DNA from: Kitasatospora papulosa
GTDB lineage: Bacteria > Actinomycetota > Actinomycetes > Streptomycetales > Streptomycetaceae
NCBI RefSeq assembly: GCF_000717245.1
Contig: NZ_JNYQ01000001.1
Location: forward strand, 248,001 to 312,000
Length of the DNA: 64,000 nt
Reading direction: 5' to 3'
The notes beneath the pieces were generated by a model. It did no database searches and was not told the origin of the DNA. It saw only the letters and a program-made list of their open reading frames with translations. This document shows positions 24,705 through 33,647 of the stretch, in pieces; position 1 is the first letter of the stretch, and the number at the start of each line of letters is the position of its first letter. Both the position numbers and the translations under genes were made by a program.

Positions 24705-24723
24705 TGAGGGAAGGCTAGCCTAA
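24705..24723. promoter_or_regulatory. Iron box upstream of desE
   Basis: TGAGGGAAGGCTAGCCTAA matches the iron-box consensus at 15 of 19 positions, with a perfect AGGCTAGCCT core. It starts 47 bp before the desE ATG. Confidence 0.85.
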
Positions 24724-24784
24724 CCTCACATATGGCGGGCGAGGGGGGCAAGGGGGAGCGGCTGTTCCGTTGCCCACGCACGCG

Positions 24785-24818
24785 CGAGCCTCCCTCCCCG
24801 GCCGGGGACGGAGGCTCG
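24785..24818 (-). terminator. Terminator after acdH
   Basis: Stem CGAGCCTCC (24785-24793) pairs with 24810-24818, and the enclosed TCCCCGGCCGGGGA is itself a perfect palindrome. It lies 48 bp beyond the acyl-CoA dehydrogenase stop. Confidence 0.75.
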
Positions 24819-24866
24819 TGAGATGCCCGGTCAGCCGCAGGCCGGCTGAGGGCGCGGGTCCGTGCG

Positions 24867-26033
24867 TCAGGCGTCCATGCCCAGCTCCCGGGCGATCAGC
24901 ATCCGCTGCACCTCGCTCGTGCCCTCGCCGATCTCCAGGATCTTGGAGTCGCGCCACATCCGGGCCACCGGGTACTCGTTCATGAAGCCGTACCCGCCGT
25001 GGATCTGTGTCGCGTCCCGTGCGTTGTCCACCGCCACCGTCGACGAGTACAGCTTGGCGATGGCCGCCTCCTTCTTGAACGGCTCACCCGCGACGAGCCG
25101 TGAGGCCGCGTCACGCCAGCCGATCCGGGCCATGTGCGCCCGGGTCTCCATGTCCGCGATCTTGAACTGGATGGCCTGGTTGGCGCCGATCGGCTTCCCG
25201 AAGGCGTGCCGTTCCTTCGCGTACTTCAGCGACTCGTCGACACAGCCCTGCGCCAGGCCCGTCGACAGTGCCGAGATGGCGATCCGGCCCTCGTCCAGGA
25301 TCCGCAGGAACTGCGCGTATCCGCGGCCCTCCTCGCCGAGCAGGTTCGCCGCCGGGACGCGGACGTCGGAGAAGGACAGCTCACGGGTGTCCGAGGCGTT
25401 CCAGCCGACCTTGGAGTACGGGGCGGCCACCGTGAAGCCGGGGGTGCCGGACGGGACGATGATCGCGGAGATGCGCGGGGCGCCGTTCTCCTTGCGGCCG
25501 GTGACCGCCGTCACCGTCACCAGTTCCGTGATGTCCGTACCGGAGTTGGTGATGAAGCACTTGGAACCGTTGATCACCCACTCTCCGGCGGCCTCGTCCA
25601 GGACGGCCGTCGTCCGTGTGCCGCCCGCGTCCGAGCCGCCGTCCGGTTCCGTCAGCCCGAACGCGCCCAGCGCCTCTCCCGCGCAGAGCTTCGGCAGCCA
25701 CTGCCGCTTCTGCTCCTCCGTGCCGAACCGGAAGACGGGCATGGCGCCGAGCGAGACACCGGCCTCCAGGGTGATCGCGACGGACGAGTCGACCCGGGCC
25801 AGCTCCTCCAGGGCGATCCCGAGGGCGAGGTAGTCGCCGCCCATGCCGCCGTACTCCTCCGGGAACGGCAGGCCGAACAGGCCCATCCGGCCCATCTCCC
25901 GCACGATCTCGTAGGGGAACTCGTGGCGTTCGTAGAAGTCGCCGATCTTCGGGGCGATCACATCGTGTGCGAACTCCTCGACGGTGCGACGCAGTTCCTC
26001 GTGCTCGGCGGTCAGCCGGTGGTCAAGGGACAT
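24867..26033 (-). CDS. acdH: Short/branched-chain acyl-CoA dehydrogenase
   Basis: This 388-residue FAD enzyme introduces the alpha,beta double bond into acyl-CoA. Motifs are LTEPDGGSDAGG, the flavin-contact region QIHGGYGFMNEYPVAR and EIGEGTSEVQR. Glu370 in EGTSE is at the MCAD/SCAD catalytic-base position, whereas classical isovaleryl-CoA dehydrogenase places the base elsewhere (LDxER, here LDEGR). The operon with HMG-CoA lyase and an MCC-type carboxylase points to leucine/isovalerate breakdown, and Streptomyces AcdH is known for broad short and branched-chain use. It starts 7 bp after the lyase gene. The ATG at 26033 excludes a long non-homologous extension. Confidence 0.92.
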   Translation of the reverse strand: MSLDHRLTAEHEELRRTVEEFAHDVIAPKIGDFYERHEFPYEIVREMGRMGLFGLPFPEEYGGMGGDYLALGIALEELARVDSSVAITLEAGVSLGAMPVFRFGTEEQKRQWLPKLCAGEALGAFGLTEPDGGSDAGGTRTTAVLDEAAGEWVINGSKCFITNSGTDITELVTVTAVTGRKENGAPRISAIIVPSGTPGFTVAAPYSKVGWNASDTRELSFSDVRVPAANLLGEEGRGYAQFLRILDEGRIAISALSTGLAQGCVDESLKYAKERHAFGKPIGANQAIQFKIADMETRAHMARIGWRDAASRLVAGEPFKKEAAIAKLYSSTVAVDNARDATQIHGGYGFMNEYPVARMWRDSKILEIGEGTSEVQRMLIARELGMDA

Positions 26034-26040
26034 GGGTGCT

Positions 26041-26991
26041 TCACTCCTTGTGGGACAGCGCGCGGACGGTACGGGACGGGCTCGGACGGCCCAGTTGTTC
26101 GGCCATCCACACGCTTGTGGCGGTGAGTACGCCGAGATCGACCCCGGTGTGGACACCGAGGCCGTCGAGCATCCACACGAGATCCTCGGTGGCGAGATTG
26201 CCGGTCGCACTCTTCGCGTACGGGCAGCCGCCGAGGCCGCCCGCGGAGGCGTCCACCGTCGTCACCCCGTGCTGGAGCGCGGCCAGGGTGTTGGAGAGCG
26301 CCTGACCGTACGTGTCGTGGAAGTGCACCCCGACGGTGCCGGTGGCCACACCCGCGTCGTTCAGCCCGGAGAGCAGTTCCCGCACATGGCCCGGGGTGGC
26401 GACGCCGATCGTGTCGCCGAGGGAGAGCTCGTCGCAGCCGAGGTCCATCAGTGCCTTCGCGACCCGGACGACCTGCGGGACGGGAACCGCGCCCTCCCAC
26501 GGATCGCCGAAGCACATCGACAGATAGCCGCGCACGTGCACCCCGGCGTCCTTGGCCCGGGCCACCACCGGCTCGAACATCGCGAGGGACCCGTCCACCG
26601 TGCGGTTGAGGTTGCGCGCGGCGAACGTCTCCGTGGCCGAGCCGAACACGGCGATCCGGCGGGCACCGAGCGCGAGCGCCCGGTCCAGGCCGTGTTCGTT
26701 CGGCACGAGGACGGGGAGTGCCACGTCCCCGACATCGGCGATCTCGCCCAGCATCGGGAACAGCTGCTCCGCGTCGGCCAGTTGGGGCACCCACTTCGGG
26801 TGCACGAAGCTGGTCGCCTCGATCGTGGAGAGCCCCGCCTCCGCGAGCCGGCGGACGAACTCCGCCTTCACCTCGGTGGGCACGACGGACTTCTCGTTCT
26901 GCAGTCCGTCGCGGGCGCCGACCTCGTGGATACGGACCCGGTCCGGGAGCCCCCGCGCGGGCACCGTCATGGGCAGTCCGGTGTCGGTCAC
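26041..26991 (-). CDS. hmgL: Hydroxymethylglutaryl-CoA lyase
   Basis: This 316-residue HMGL-like TIM-barrel enzyme splits HMG-CoA into acetoacetate and acetyl-CoA, the last step of leucine catabolism. Signatures are VGARDGLQNEK at the N-terminus (metal and substrate Asp), the metal-binding His pair HFHDTYGQALSN, and GGLGGCPYAKSATGN with the catalytic Cys. The GTG at 26991 is the likely start: GGAGG lies just before it and it overlaps the biotin carboxylase stop by 4 bp (GTGA). An ATG at 26970 is a less likely alternative. Confidence 0.94.
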   Translation of the reverse strand: MTDTGLPMTVPARGLPDRVRIHEVGARDGLQNEKSVVPTEVKAEFVRRLAEAGLSTIEATSFVHPKWVPQLADAEQLFPMLGEIADVGDVALPVLVPNEHGLDRALALGARRIAVFGSATETFAARNLNRTVDGSLAMFEPVVARAKDAGVHVRGYLSMCFGDPWEGAVPVPQVVRVAKALMDLGCDELSLGDTIGVATPGHVRELLSGLNDAGVATGTVGVHFHDTYGQALSNTLAALQHGVTTVDASAGGLGGCPYAKSATGNLATEDLVWMLDGLGVHTGVDLGVLTATSVWMAEQLGRPSPSRTVRALSHKE

Positions 26992-29036
26992 GATTCCTCC
27001 CTCGGGGCCACCACGGCCAGGATCTGGTCCATGGAGACCGTGGCACCGGCGCTGACGTCCAGCTCGGTGACCGTCCCGGCGTGCGGGGCGGAGATGACGT
27101 GCTCCATCTTCATCGCCTCGACGACCAGCAGGCTCTGCCCGGCCGCGACCTCGTCCCCGACGGCCACCTTCACCACCGTGACGGTCCCGGGCATGGGCGC
27201 GGCGAGCGTGTCCGCGCCGGAACGGCCCGCGCCGCCGAGGGACGCCTCGACCGGGTCGTGGTCCTGGACGTGCCAAGTGTCGCCGTCCCGTCCGAGCCAG
27301 ACCCCCTCCGGGGACGACGCCCGGCTGAACGTGTGCGTCAGACCGTCGAGTTCGATCACGACGCGCGCCCCGGCCGCCTCCACGAGCCGGGCCCTCTCCG
27401 CGCCGGGCAGCGACGGAACCGGCCCGCACGCGTCCACCGGCTCCTCCCGGTCCCCGGCGTGACCGAACGTCAGCGAGGCCGATCCCGCCGTCGCCGTACG
27501 CAGTCCCACGCGCACCGGGTCGTGGCCCGGCACACGGAAGTGGTGGAAGGTCTCCGCGGGGGTACCGCCCAGGCGCCAGCCGCTCGGCACCGAGAACGGG
27601 TCCACCCAGCCGGACGCGGGCTCGGGGGACGGCTGCCGCAGCAGCGCCGCCACCGCGTACACCTCCTCCGGCACCCCGTCCGGCACCAGGCCGTCCGCCT
27701 CGCGCTCCACGAGACCGGTGTCCAGATCGCCCGCGGCCACCGCCGGATGGGCCAGCAGCCGCCGCAGGAAGCCCGCGTTCGTCGGAACGCCCAGCACCAC
27801 GGTGTCCGCGAGCGCCGCACGCAGCCGGCGCAGCGCCGTCGGCCGGTCCGGGCCGTACGCGATGACCTTCGAGAGCATCGGGTCGTAGGTGCTCCCGACC
27901 GGCACGCCCTCGCTGAGCCCCGAGTCCGTCCGCAGCCCGCCGCCCTGCGGCTCGTGCAGGGCGAGCACCGTGCCTCCGGACGGGAGGAAGCCGCGAGCCG
28001 GGTCCTCCGCGCAGACCCGGGCCTCCACGGCGTGCCCGGTGAGGGTGATGTCGGCCTGCGCGTACGGCAGCCGGACACCGGAGGCGACCCGCAGCTGCCA
28101 CTCCACCAGGTCGAGGCCGGTGATCAGCTCGGTGACCGGGTGCTCGACCTGGAGGCGGGTGTTCATCTCCATGAAGTAGTACGAGGAGGGGTCGTTGCCC
28201 GGGACGATGAACTCGACCGTCCCCGCCCCGACGTAGCCGCAGGACCGCGCCGCCTGCACGGCCGCCTCGCCCATCGCGGCCCGGGTCTCCTCGTCGAGCA
28301 GGACCGAGGGAGCCTCCTCGATGATCTTCTGGTGGCGGCGCTGCAGGGAGCACTCGCGCTCGCCGAGGTGGACCACGTTGCCGTGTCCGTCGGCCAGGAC
28401 CTGGATCTCGATGTGGCGCGGCCGGTCGATCCACCGCTCCACGAGGAGCGTGTCGTCGCCGAAGGAGGCACGCGCCTCGCGCCGGGCCGCAGCGATCTCG
28501 TCGGCCAGCAGCGCCTCCTCGCGCACCAGCCGCATGCCCTTCCCGCCGCCGCCCGCCGACGGCTTCAGGAGGACGGGCATCCCGATCTCCCGCGCCGCGG
28601 CGCCCAGCCGGGCGTCGCTGAGCCCGCTCCCGGAGGAGCCGGGCACCACCGGGACGCCGGCCGCGGCGACGGTCTCCTTGGCGCGGATCTTGTCGCCCAT
28701 CAGCGAGATCGCCGGAGCGGGCGGGCCGATGAAGACCAGCCCCGCCTCCGCGCAGGCCCGCGCGAAGCCCGCGTTCTCGGCGAGGAAGCCGTATCCCGGG
28801 TGGACGGCCTCGGCGCCCGTGCGGCGGGCGGCGTCCAGCAGCCGCTCCACCGACAGGTAGCTCTCCGCGGCGGGCGCGGGCCCGATGCGTACCGCCGTGT
28901 CCGCCTCCCGGACGTGCCGGGCGTCCGCGTCGGCGTCGCTGAAGACGGCGACCGACCGCACTCCGAGCTCGCGCAGCGTCCGGATGACCCGGACCGCGAT
29001 CTCGCCACGGTTGGCGACCAGAACAGTGCTGAACAT
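26988..29036 (-). CDS. Biotin carboxylase/biotin carrier subunit, methylcrotonyl-CoA carboxylase type
   Basis: The 682-residue protein combines an ATP-grasp biotin carboxylase (about 1-445: VLVANRGEIAVRVIRT, SAGGGGKGMRLV, MEMNTRLQVEHPVTE) with a linker domain and a C-terminal biotinyl domain (about 610-680) whose EAMKMEH carries the biotin Lys. It carboxylates biotin with ATP and bicarbonate for the partner carboxyltransferase encoded 13 bp upstream. The operon supports 3-methylcrotonyl-CoA as substrate over acetyl- or propionyl-CoA. The start ATG at 29036 is followed directly by the conserved FSTVLVANRG. Confidence 0.94.
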   Translation of the reverse strand: MFSTVLVANRGEIAVRVIRTLRELGVRSVAVFSDADADARHVREADTAVRIGPAPAAESYLSVERLLDAARRTGAEAVHPGYGFLAENAGFARACAEAGLVFIGPPAPAISLMGDKIRAKETVAAAGVPVVPGSSGSGLSDARLGAAAREIGMPVLLKPSAGGGGKGMRLVREEALLADEIAAARREARASFGDDTLLVERWIDRPRHIEIQVLADGHGNVVHLGERECSLQRRHQKIIEEAPSVLLDEETRAAMGEAAVQAARSCGYVGAGTVEFIVPGNDPSSYYFMEMNTRLQVEHPVTELITGLDLVEWQLRVASGVRLPYAQADITLTGHAVEARVCAEDPARGFLPSGGTVLALHEPQGGGLRTDSGLSEGVPVGSTYDPMLSKVIAYGPDRPTALRRLRAALADTVVLGVPTNAGFLRRLLAHPAVAAGDLDTGLVEREADGLVPDGVPEEVYAVAALLRQPSPEPASGWVDPFSVPSGWRLGGTPAETFHHFRVPGHDPVRVGLRTATAGSASLTFGHAGDREEPVDACGPVPSLPGAERARLVEAAGARVVIELDGLTHTFSRASSPEGVWLGRDGDTWHVQDHDPVEASLGGAGRSGADTLAAPMPGTVTVVKVAVGDEVAAGQSLLVVEAMKMEHVISAPHAGTVTELDVSAGATVSMDQILAVVAPREES

Positions 29037-29049
29037 GGAAGTCCTCACA

Positions 29050-30666
29050 TCACATCCGGAAGACGCCGAAACTGGGCTCACCCAGCGGGGCGTTGGCACA
29101 CGCGGTCAGGGCGAGCCCCAGCACCTGCCGGGTCTCCGTCGGGTCGATCACACCGTCGTCCCAGAGCCGGGCGGTGGCGTAGTAGGCGTTGCCCTGCTGC
29201 TCGTACTGCGCGCGGACCGGATCCTTGAAGGCCTCCTCGTCCTCGGCCGGCCACTCCTCGCCACGGCCCTCGATCTGGTCCCGCTTGACGGTGGCCAGCA
29301 CGGACGCGGCCTGCTCGCCGCCCATCACCGAGATCTTGGCGTTCGGCCACATCCACAGGAACCGCGGCGAGTAGGCCCGGCCGCACATGGAGTAGTTCCC
29401 CGCGCCGTACGACCCGCCGACGACGACCGTCAGCTTCGGCACCCGCGTGCACGCCACGGCCGTCACCATCTTGGCGCCGTGCTTGGCGATGCCCCCGGCC
29501 TCGTAGTCCCGGCCGACCATGAAGCCGGAGATGTTCTGGAGGAACACCAGGGGGATGCCGCGCTGGTCGCACAGCTCGATGAAGTGGGCGCCCTTCTGGG
29601 CGGACTCCGAGAACAGGATCCCGTTGTTGGCCACGATGCCGACGGGGTGGCCGTGGATGCGGGCGAAGCCGGTGATCAGCGTCTGGCCGTACTCCGCCTT
29701 GAACTCCTGGAAGCGCGAGCCGTCCACCACCCGGGCGATGACCTCCCGCACGTCGTAGGGCGTACGCGAGTCGACGGGCACCGCGCCGTACAGCCCGGCC
29801 GGATCGGCCTTCGGCTCCTCGGCGGGCTCCACCGACCAGGGGAGCGGACCGCGCTCCGGGAGGGTCGCGACGATGTTCCGCACGATCCGCAGCGCGTGGG
29901 CGTCGTCCTCGGCGAGATGGTCGGTGACCCCGGACGTGCGCGCGTGCACCTCGCCGCCGCCCAGCTCCTCCGCCGTCACGACCTCACCGGTGGCCGCCTT
30001 CACGAGCGGTGGCCCGCCCAGGAAGATCGTGCCCTGGTTCCGGACGATGACCGCCTCGTCGCTCATGGCCGGGACGTACGCCCCGCCCGCCGTGCACGAG
30101 CCCAGCACCGCCGCGATCTGCGGGATGCCGGCCCCGGACATCCGGGCCTGGTTGTAGAAGATCCGGCCGAAGTGCTCCCGGTCGGGGAACACCTCGTCCT
30201 GCATCGGGAGGAACGCGCCCCCCGAGTCCACCAGGTAGACGCACGGCAGCCGGTTCTCCAGGGCCACCTCCTGCGCGCGCAGGTGCTTCTTCACCGTCAT
30301 CGGGTAGTACGTGCCGCCCTTGACGGTCGCGTCGTTGGCGACGATCACGCACTCGCGGCCACTGACCCGCCCGATCCCGGCGATCACCCCGGCCGCCGGG
30401 GCCGCTCCGCCGTACAGCCCCTCGGCCGCGAGAGGCGCCAGCTCCAGGAAGGGCGAGCCCGGATCGAGCAGCGTGTCCACCCGCTCCCGGGGCAGCAGCT
30501 TGCCGCGGGCCACATGCCGGGCGCGGGCCTTCTCACCCCCGCCGAGCCGTGCCGTGGCGAGCCGCGTGCGCAGCTCCTCGGCGAGCGCGTGATGCGCCGC
30601 CTCGTTGGCCTGCCAGGCCTCCGAGGCGGGATCTGCCGCGCTCACCAGGACCGGTGCCTGCTGCAT
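29050..30666 (-). CDS. Acyl-CoA carboxyltransferase beta subunit, methylcrotonyl-CoA carboxylase type
   Basis: This 538-residue carboxyltransferase (AccD/PCCB/MCCB family) has two crotonase-like halves. The N half holds GGTYYPMTVKKHLRAQ, YLVDSGGAFLPMQ and GSCTAGGAYVPAMSDE; the C half holds FLQNISGFMVG and VGGSYGAGNYSMCGR. These last two, with the overall order, are typical of MCC beta. It moves CO2 from carboxybiotin to 3-methylcrotonyl-CoA. It is the first gene of a four-gene leftward operon and is divergent from the TetR gene across two operator-like palindromes. Confidence 0.94.
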   Translation of the reverse strand: MQQAPVLVSAADPASEAWQANEAAHHALAEELRTRLATARLGGGEKARARHVARGKLLPRERVDTLLDPGSPFLELAPLAAEGLYGGAAPAAGVIAGIGRVSGRECVIVANDATVKGGTYYPMTVKKHLRAQEVALENRLPCVYLVDSGGAFLPMQDEVFPDREHFGRIFYNQARMSGAGIPQIAAVLGSCTAGGAYVPAMSDEAVIVRNQGTIFLGGPPLVKAATGEVVTAEELGGGEVHARTSGVTDHLAEDDAHALRIVRNIVATLPERGPLPWSVEPAEEPKADPAGLYGAVPVDSRTPYDVREVIARVVDGSRFQEFKAEYGQTLITGFARIHGHPVGIVANNGILFSESAQKGAHFIELCDQRGIPLVFLQNISGFMVGRDYEAGGIAKHGAKMVTAVACTRVPKLTVVVGGSYGAGNYSMCGRAYSPRFLWMWPNAKISVMGGEQAASVLATVKRDQIEGRGEEWPAEDEEAFKDPVRAQYEQQGNAYYATARLWDDGVIDPTETRQVLGLALTACANAPLGEPSFGVFRM

Positions 30667-30708
30667 CCTGTCGAGCCCCCTTGCCCGTACCGCAGTAGTC
30701 CGATGAGA

Positions 30709-30753
30709 GTTAATGAACGTTAACGAACGCTGCTCAGGTTAACGAGCGCTAAC
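30709..30753. promoter_or_regulatory. Paired TetR operators between carboxylase operon and tetR
   Basis: Two 16-bp GTTA-N8-TAAC inverted repeats, GTTAATGAACGTTAAC (30709-30724) and GTTAACGAGCGCTAAC (30738-30753), lie 29 bp apart centre to centre. A further GTTAACGAACG overlaps the first. They occupy the divergent promoter region and most likely bind the adjacent TetR protein. Confidence 0.88.
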
Positions 30754-30776
30754 CCGCCTGTCTAGAATGAATCCTC

Positions 30777-31391
30777 ATGAGCACCCATGCCGCCGCCCGT
30801 GTCGCGGCTCCCACCCGCCGCGAGCAGATCCTCAGGGAGGCGGCCCGCCTCTTCGCCGAGCGCGGCTTCCACGGTGTCGGGGTCGACGAGATAGGGGCCG
30901 CGGTGGGTATCAGCGGCCCCGGCCTCTACCGCCACTTCCCCGGCAAGGACGCGATGCTCGCCGAGCTGCTCGTCGGCATCAGCGAGCGCCTGCTGGCCGG
31001 CGGCAGGCTGCGTGTCAGCGAGGACGGCGCCTCCCGCGGCGGCTCCCCGGACGCCCTCCTGGACGCCCTCATCGAGGGCCACATCGACTTCGCGCTGGAC
31101 GACCGCCCGCTGATCACCCTCCACGACCGCGAGCTGGACCGCCTGCGCGACACCGACCGCAAGCGCGTACGCCAGCTCCAGCGGCAGTACGTCGAGGTCT
31201 GGGTCGACGTCGTACGCGCCCTCTACCCGGCGCTCGCGGAGAACGAGGCCAGGGTCACCGTCCACGCGGTGTTCGGCCTGCTGAACTCCACCCCCCACCT
31301 GACCCGCCCCGAGGCCCTTCCTGACCGCACGGCCACCGCCGCCCTGCTGCACCGCCTCGCGCGCGGCGCCTTCGAGGCGGCGTCCTCGTAG
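30777..31391 (+). CDS. TetR-family repressor of the leucine-type catabolic operon
   Basis: This 204-residue TetR/AcrR regulator has an N-terminal HTH (ILREAARLFAERGFHGVGVDEIGAAVGISGPGLYRHFPGKD spans about residues 19-59). The helical ligand domain contains TLHDRELDRLRD. Position and the paired palindromes indicate autorepression and repression of the divergent carboxyltransferase operon, released by an acyl-CoA or related metabolite. The ligand is inferred. The ATG at 30777 is close to the second palindrome, so the promoter overlaps the operators. Confidence 0.92.
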   Translation: MSTHAAARVAAPTRREQILREAARLFAERGFHGVGVDEIGAAVGISGPGLYRHFPGKDAMLAELLVGISERLLAGGRLRVSEDGASRGGSPDALLDALIEGHIDFALDDRPLITLHDRELDRLRDTDRKRVRQLQRQYVEVWVDVVRALYPALAENEARVTVHAVFGLLNSTPHLTRPEALPDRTATAALLHRLARGAFEAASS

Positions 31392-31492
31392 GCGGTGTCC
31401 GCACACCCCCGCCGTCACCCGGACGGGGGCACGCCGATCCCGCCCGTCGGGACACCGGGCACACACCGCGTCCCCGACGGCACAATGGGTGC

Positions 31493-32290
31493 ATGCCGAT
31501 ACCCAGCCGCGCTGCCCTCGTCGAGCACCTCGTCCGCACCCGCATCGCGGGCGACGTCGCCACCCCCCGCGACAACAACCTCTCCCACTACCGCCAGCTC
31601 GCCAACGGCAACCGCCACTTCTGGCTGGGGCTGGAGCTCGGCGACCGCTGGCGCGACGAGCAGGACGTGCTGGCCGTGATGGCCGAGAGGTGCGGGGTCA
31701 ACGACGACCCCGAGCACCGCCAGGGGCAGGACACCATCGACCCGGAGCTGACGGTCGACGCCCTCGACCGGATGGCGGCGCGGCTCCGCAAGGCGGCCGC
31801 GGCCGGGGAGCGGGTGCTGCTCGCGACCGGTCACCCCGGCGGGCTGCTCGACGTGCACCGGCAGACCGCGAACGCCCTGCGGGAGGCCGGATGCGAGATC
31901 GTACGGATCCCGGGCGGCGTGATGGCGGACGAGGGCATGGTCTTCCAGTTCGCCGACGTGGCCGTCCTGGAGCGTGGCGCGACCCTCTGGCACACGCACT
32001 CGCCGGTCCCGATGGCCGCCATCCTCGACGGCCTGGAGCGCGAGGGCCGGCCGCGCCCCGACCTGGTCGTGGCCGACCACGGCTGGGCCGGCTGCGCCGG
32101 GCAGCGCGGCATCGACTCGATCGGCTACGCGGACTGCAACGATCCCGCACTCTTCCTGGGCGAGGCGGAGGGCACCCTCCAGGTCACCGTGCCCTTGGAC
32201 GACCACGTCGCCGACCCGCGCTACTACGACCCGATGACCGACTACCTGCTGGACGCGGCCGGGCTGCTCCCCTCCGTCGAACGGGCCTGA
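31493..32290 (+). CDS. Conserved actinobacterial protein, phosphatase-like label uncertain
   Basis: The 265-residue soluble protein has conserved blocks DNNLSHYRQLANGNRHFWLGL, LLATGHPGGLLDVHRQTA and VADHGWAGCAGQRGIDSIGYADCND (residues roughly 25-45, 108-125 and 185-210). Close relatives in Streptomyces are commonly annotated as phosphatases, but I cannot see a standard phosphatase motif and would not assert the activity. The many Asp, His and Asn in these blocks suggest a metal or nucleotide site. It follows the TetR gene by about 100 bp on the same strand and may be read with it. Confidence 0.75.
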   Translation: MPIPSRAALVEHLVRTRIAGDVATPRDNNLSHYRQLANGNRHFWLGLELGDRWRDEQDVLAVMAERCGVNDDPEHRQGQDTIDPELTVDALDRMAARLRKAAAAGERVLLATGHPGGLLDVHRQTANALREAGCEIVRIPGGVMADEGMVFQFADVAVLERGATLWHTHSPVPMAAILDGLEREGRPRPDLVVADHGWAGCAGQRGIDSIGYADCNDPALFLGEAEGTLQVTVPLDDHVADPRYYDPMTDYLLDAAGLLPSVERA

Positions 32291-32317
32291 CGCCGGTTCA
32301 CCGCCGCGGCCGCCGGT

Positions 32318-33286
32318 TCACCGCGGGGAGCGGGGGCGGTTCTCCTCGCGCCAGTCCCGGGGCGAAACGCCGTAGGCCTTCCTGAAGACCTTGCTGAAGT
32401 GGGTCGCGTCCACGAAACCCCAGCTCCGCCCGACCGCCGCTATGGTCCGGGACCGCCCCTGGGGGCCGGCCAGTTCCCGCTTGCACTCCTCGAGGCGGTG
32501 CGAGCGGATCCAGTCCCCGAGGGAGATGCCCGACCGGGCCAGCACGGTGTAGAGGTGACGCACCGAGATGTCGTGCGCGGCGGCGATCCGCGCGGCGGAC
32601 AGGTCGCTGTCGGCCAGGTGCGCCCGCATGTACCGCCTGATCCGCAGGCTCAGCGTGGCCTCCATGGGCGCCCTGGCCAGGTCCTGGCTTCCGAGCTGGG
32701 TCGCCACGACGGCACGCACGAGTTCGATGCTGGGTTCCGCGACGGCGTCCGCGTGCGGACCGCTGCGCAGCCCCGCGCTGACGACCAGCTGGGAGAAGTA
32801 CGTGGAGGCGAGGCCTGCCACGGGATTGCCGGGACCGAGGGTGACCGCGGTGACGTCCCGGAGGGCCCGCTCGGGCAGCGCGAGCGAGGAGCGGGGGAAT
32901 CGGACGAAGTGATGGTCCACCCCCTCGTCGAACAGGAGCGTGTAGGGGGAGACCGTGTCGTAGAGCGCGAGGTCCCCCGGCCTCAGCAGGGCCTGACGGC
33001 CGTTCTGCACCACCATGCTGGTGCCCGACACCTGCAGACCCAGGAAGACGGCCGGTTCCTCGTCCTCCCGTGCCAGGCGAGGGGTCCGCCGTATGGTCAT
33101 CGAGGTCGCCCGTGCCGAGCAGATCCCCAGAGGGCCCGCGGTGTCCAGCCCGATGTGAGCCGCGAGGTCGTCGGGCGGCAGGTGGTGGTCGATGTCGATC
33201 CGCACGAGGGATTCCCACACCGCGTGCCGGATCGTCTCCTCACGGTCCCGGGCCGGGATGTCCGCGGTGTCCAGGACCTGGCTCAT
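32318..33286 (-). CDS. AraC-family transcriptional regulator
   Basis: The 322-residue protein has an N-terminal AraC-binding-like cupin domain (about 30-200, with PAVFLGLQVSGTSMVVQNGRQALLRPGDLALYDT) and a C-terminal double HTH (about 215-315, with ARIAAAHDISVRHLYTVL and GFVDATHFSKVFRKAYGVSPRDWR). The ATG at 33286 follows AGGGGG; the frame continues upstream but is not conserved in character. Its target is not evident. The nearest gene, a TTA-containing P450 361 bp away and read in the same direction, is the obvious candidate. Confidence 0.87.
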   Translation of the reverse strand: MSQVLDTADIPARDREETIRHAVWESLVRIDIDHHLPPDDLAAHIGLDTAGPLGICSARATSMTIRRTPRLAREDEEPAVFLGLQVSGTSMVVQNGRQALLRPGDLALYDTVSPYTLLFDEGVDHHFVRFPRSSLALPERALRDVTAVTLGPGNPVAGLASTYFSQLVVSAGLRSGPHADAVAEPSIELVRAVVATQLGSQDLARAPMEATLSLRIRRYMRAHLADSDLSAARIAAAHDISVRHLYTVLARSGISLGDWIRSHRLEECKRELAGPQGRSRTIAAVGRSWGFVDATHFSKVFRKAYGVSPRDWREENRPRSPR

Positions 33287-33647
33287 GATCCACCCCCTGG
33301 ACGCGCACGATCCGGGCAGCAGGATGACAGGGTTCCGCCGCCCCGCGCAACGCTGCCGGGGGATCCCCGGGCCGGTACACCGTGCTCGGCCGGACACACG
33401 CCGACGACGGGCGGTGGTGCGACCGTCCCGTCGAGCGCGCGCGAGCGACACAGTTCCGTGCACGGCTGACACAGTGCGCACCCCCTGTCCGCCCTAAGGT
33501 CTGTCGGGCAGGCCGCGACCGGACCGGAGGGGTCCGGACCGCGGCGGTCGTGGCTGCCCCCGGCGGGGGCGGGGTGCAGCTCACGACGCGGCTCCGCTCC
33601 ACCGGTCACGGGGGTGTGGAGCGCAGCCGCGTCGGGACCCGCGACGG
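33287..33647. other. Gap between the AraC gene and the P450 gene
   Basis: No gene is visible. A CCGGACC/GGTCCGG hairpin (33519-33537, 5-base loop) and a GC-rich imperfect hairpin near 33553-33580 lie downstream of the P450 stop and probably end its message. The remaining part should hold the promoter of the AraC gene. Confidence 0.5.
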
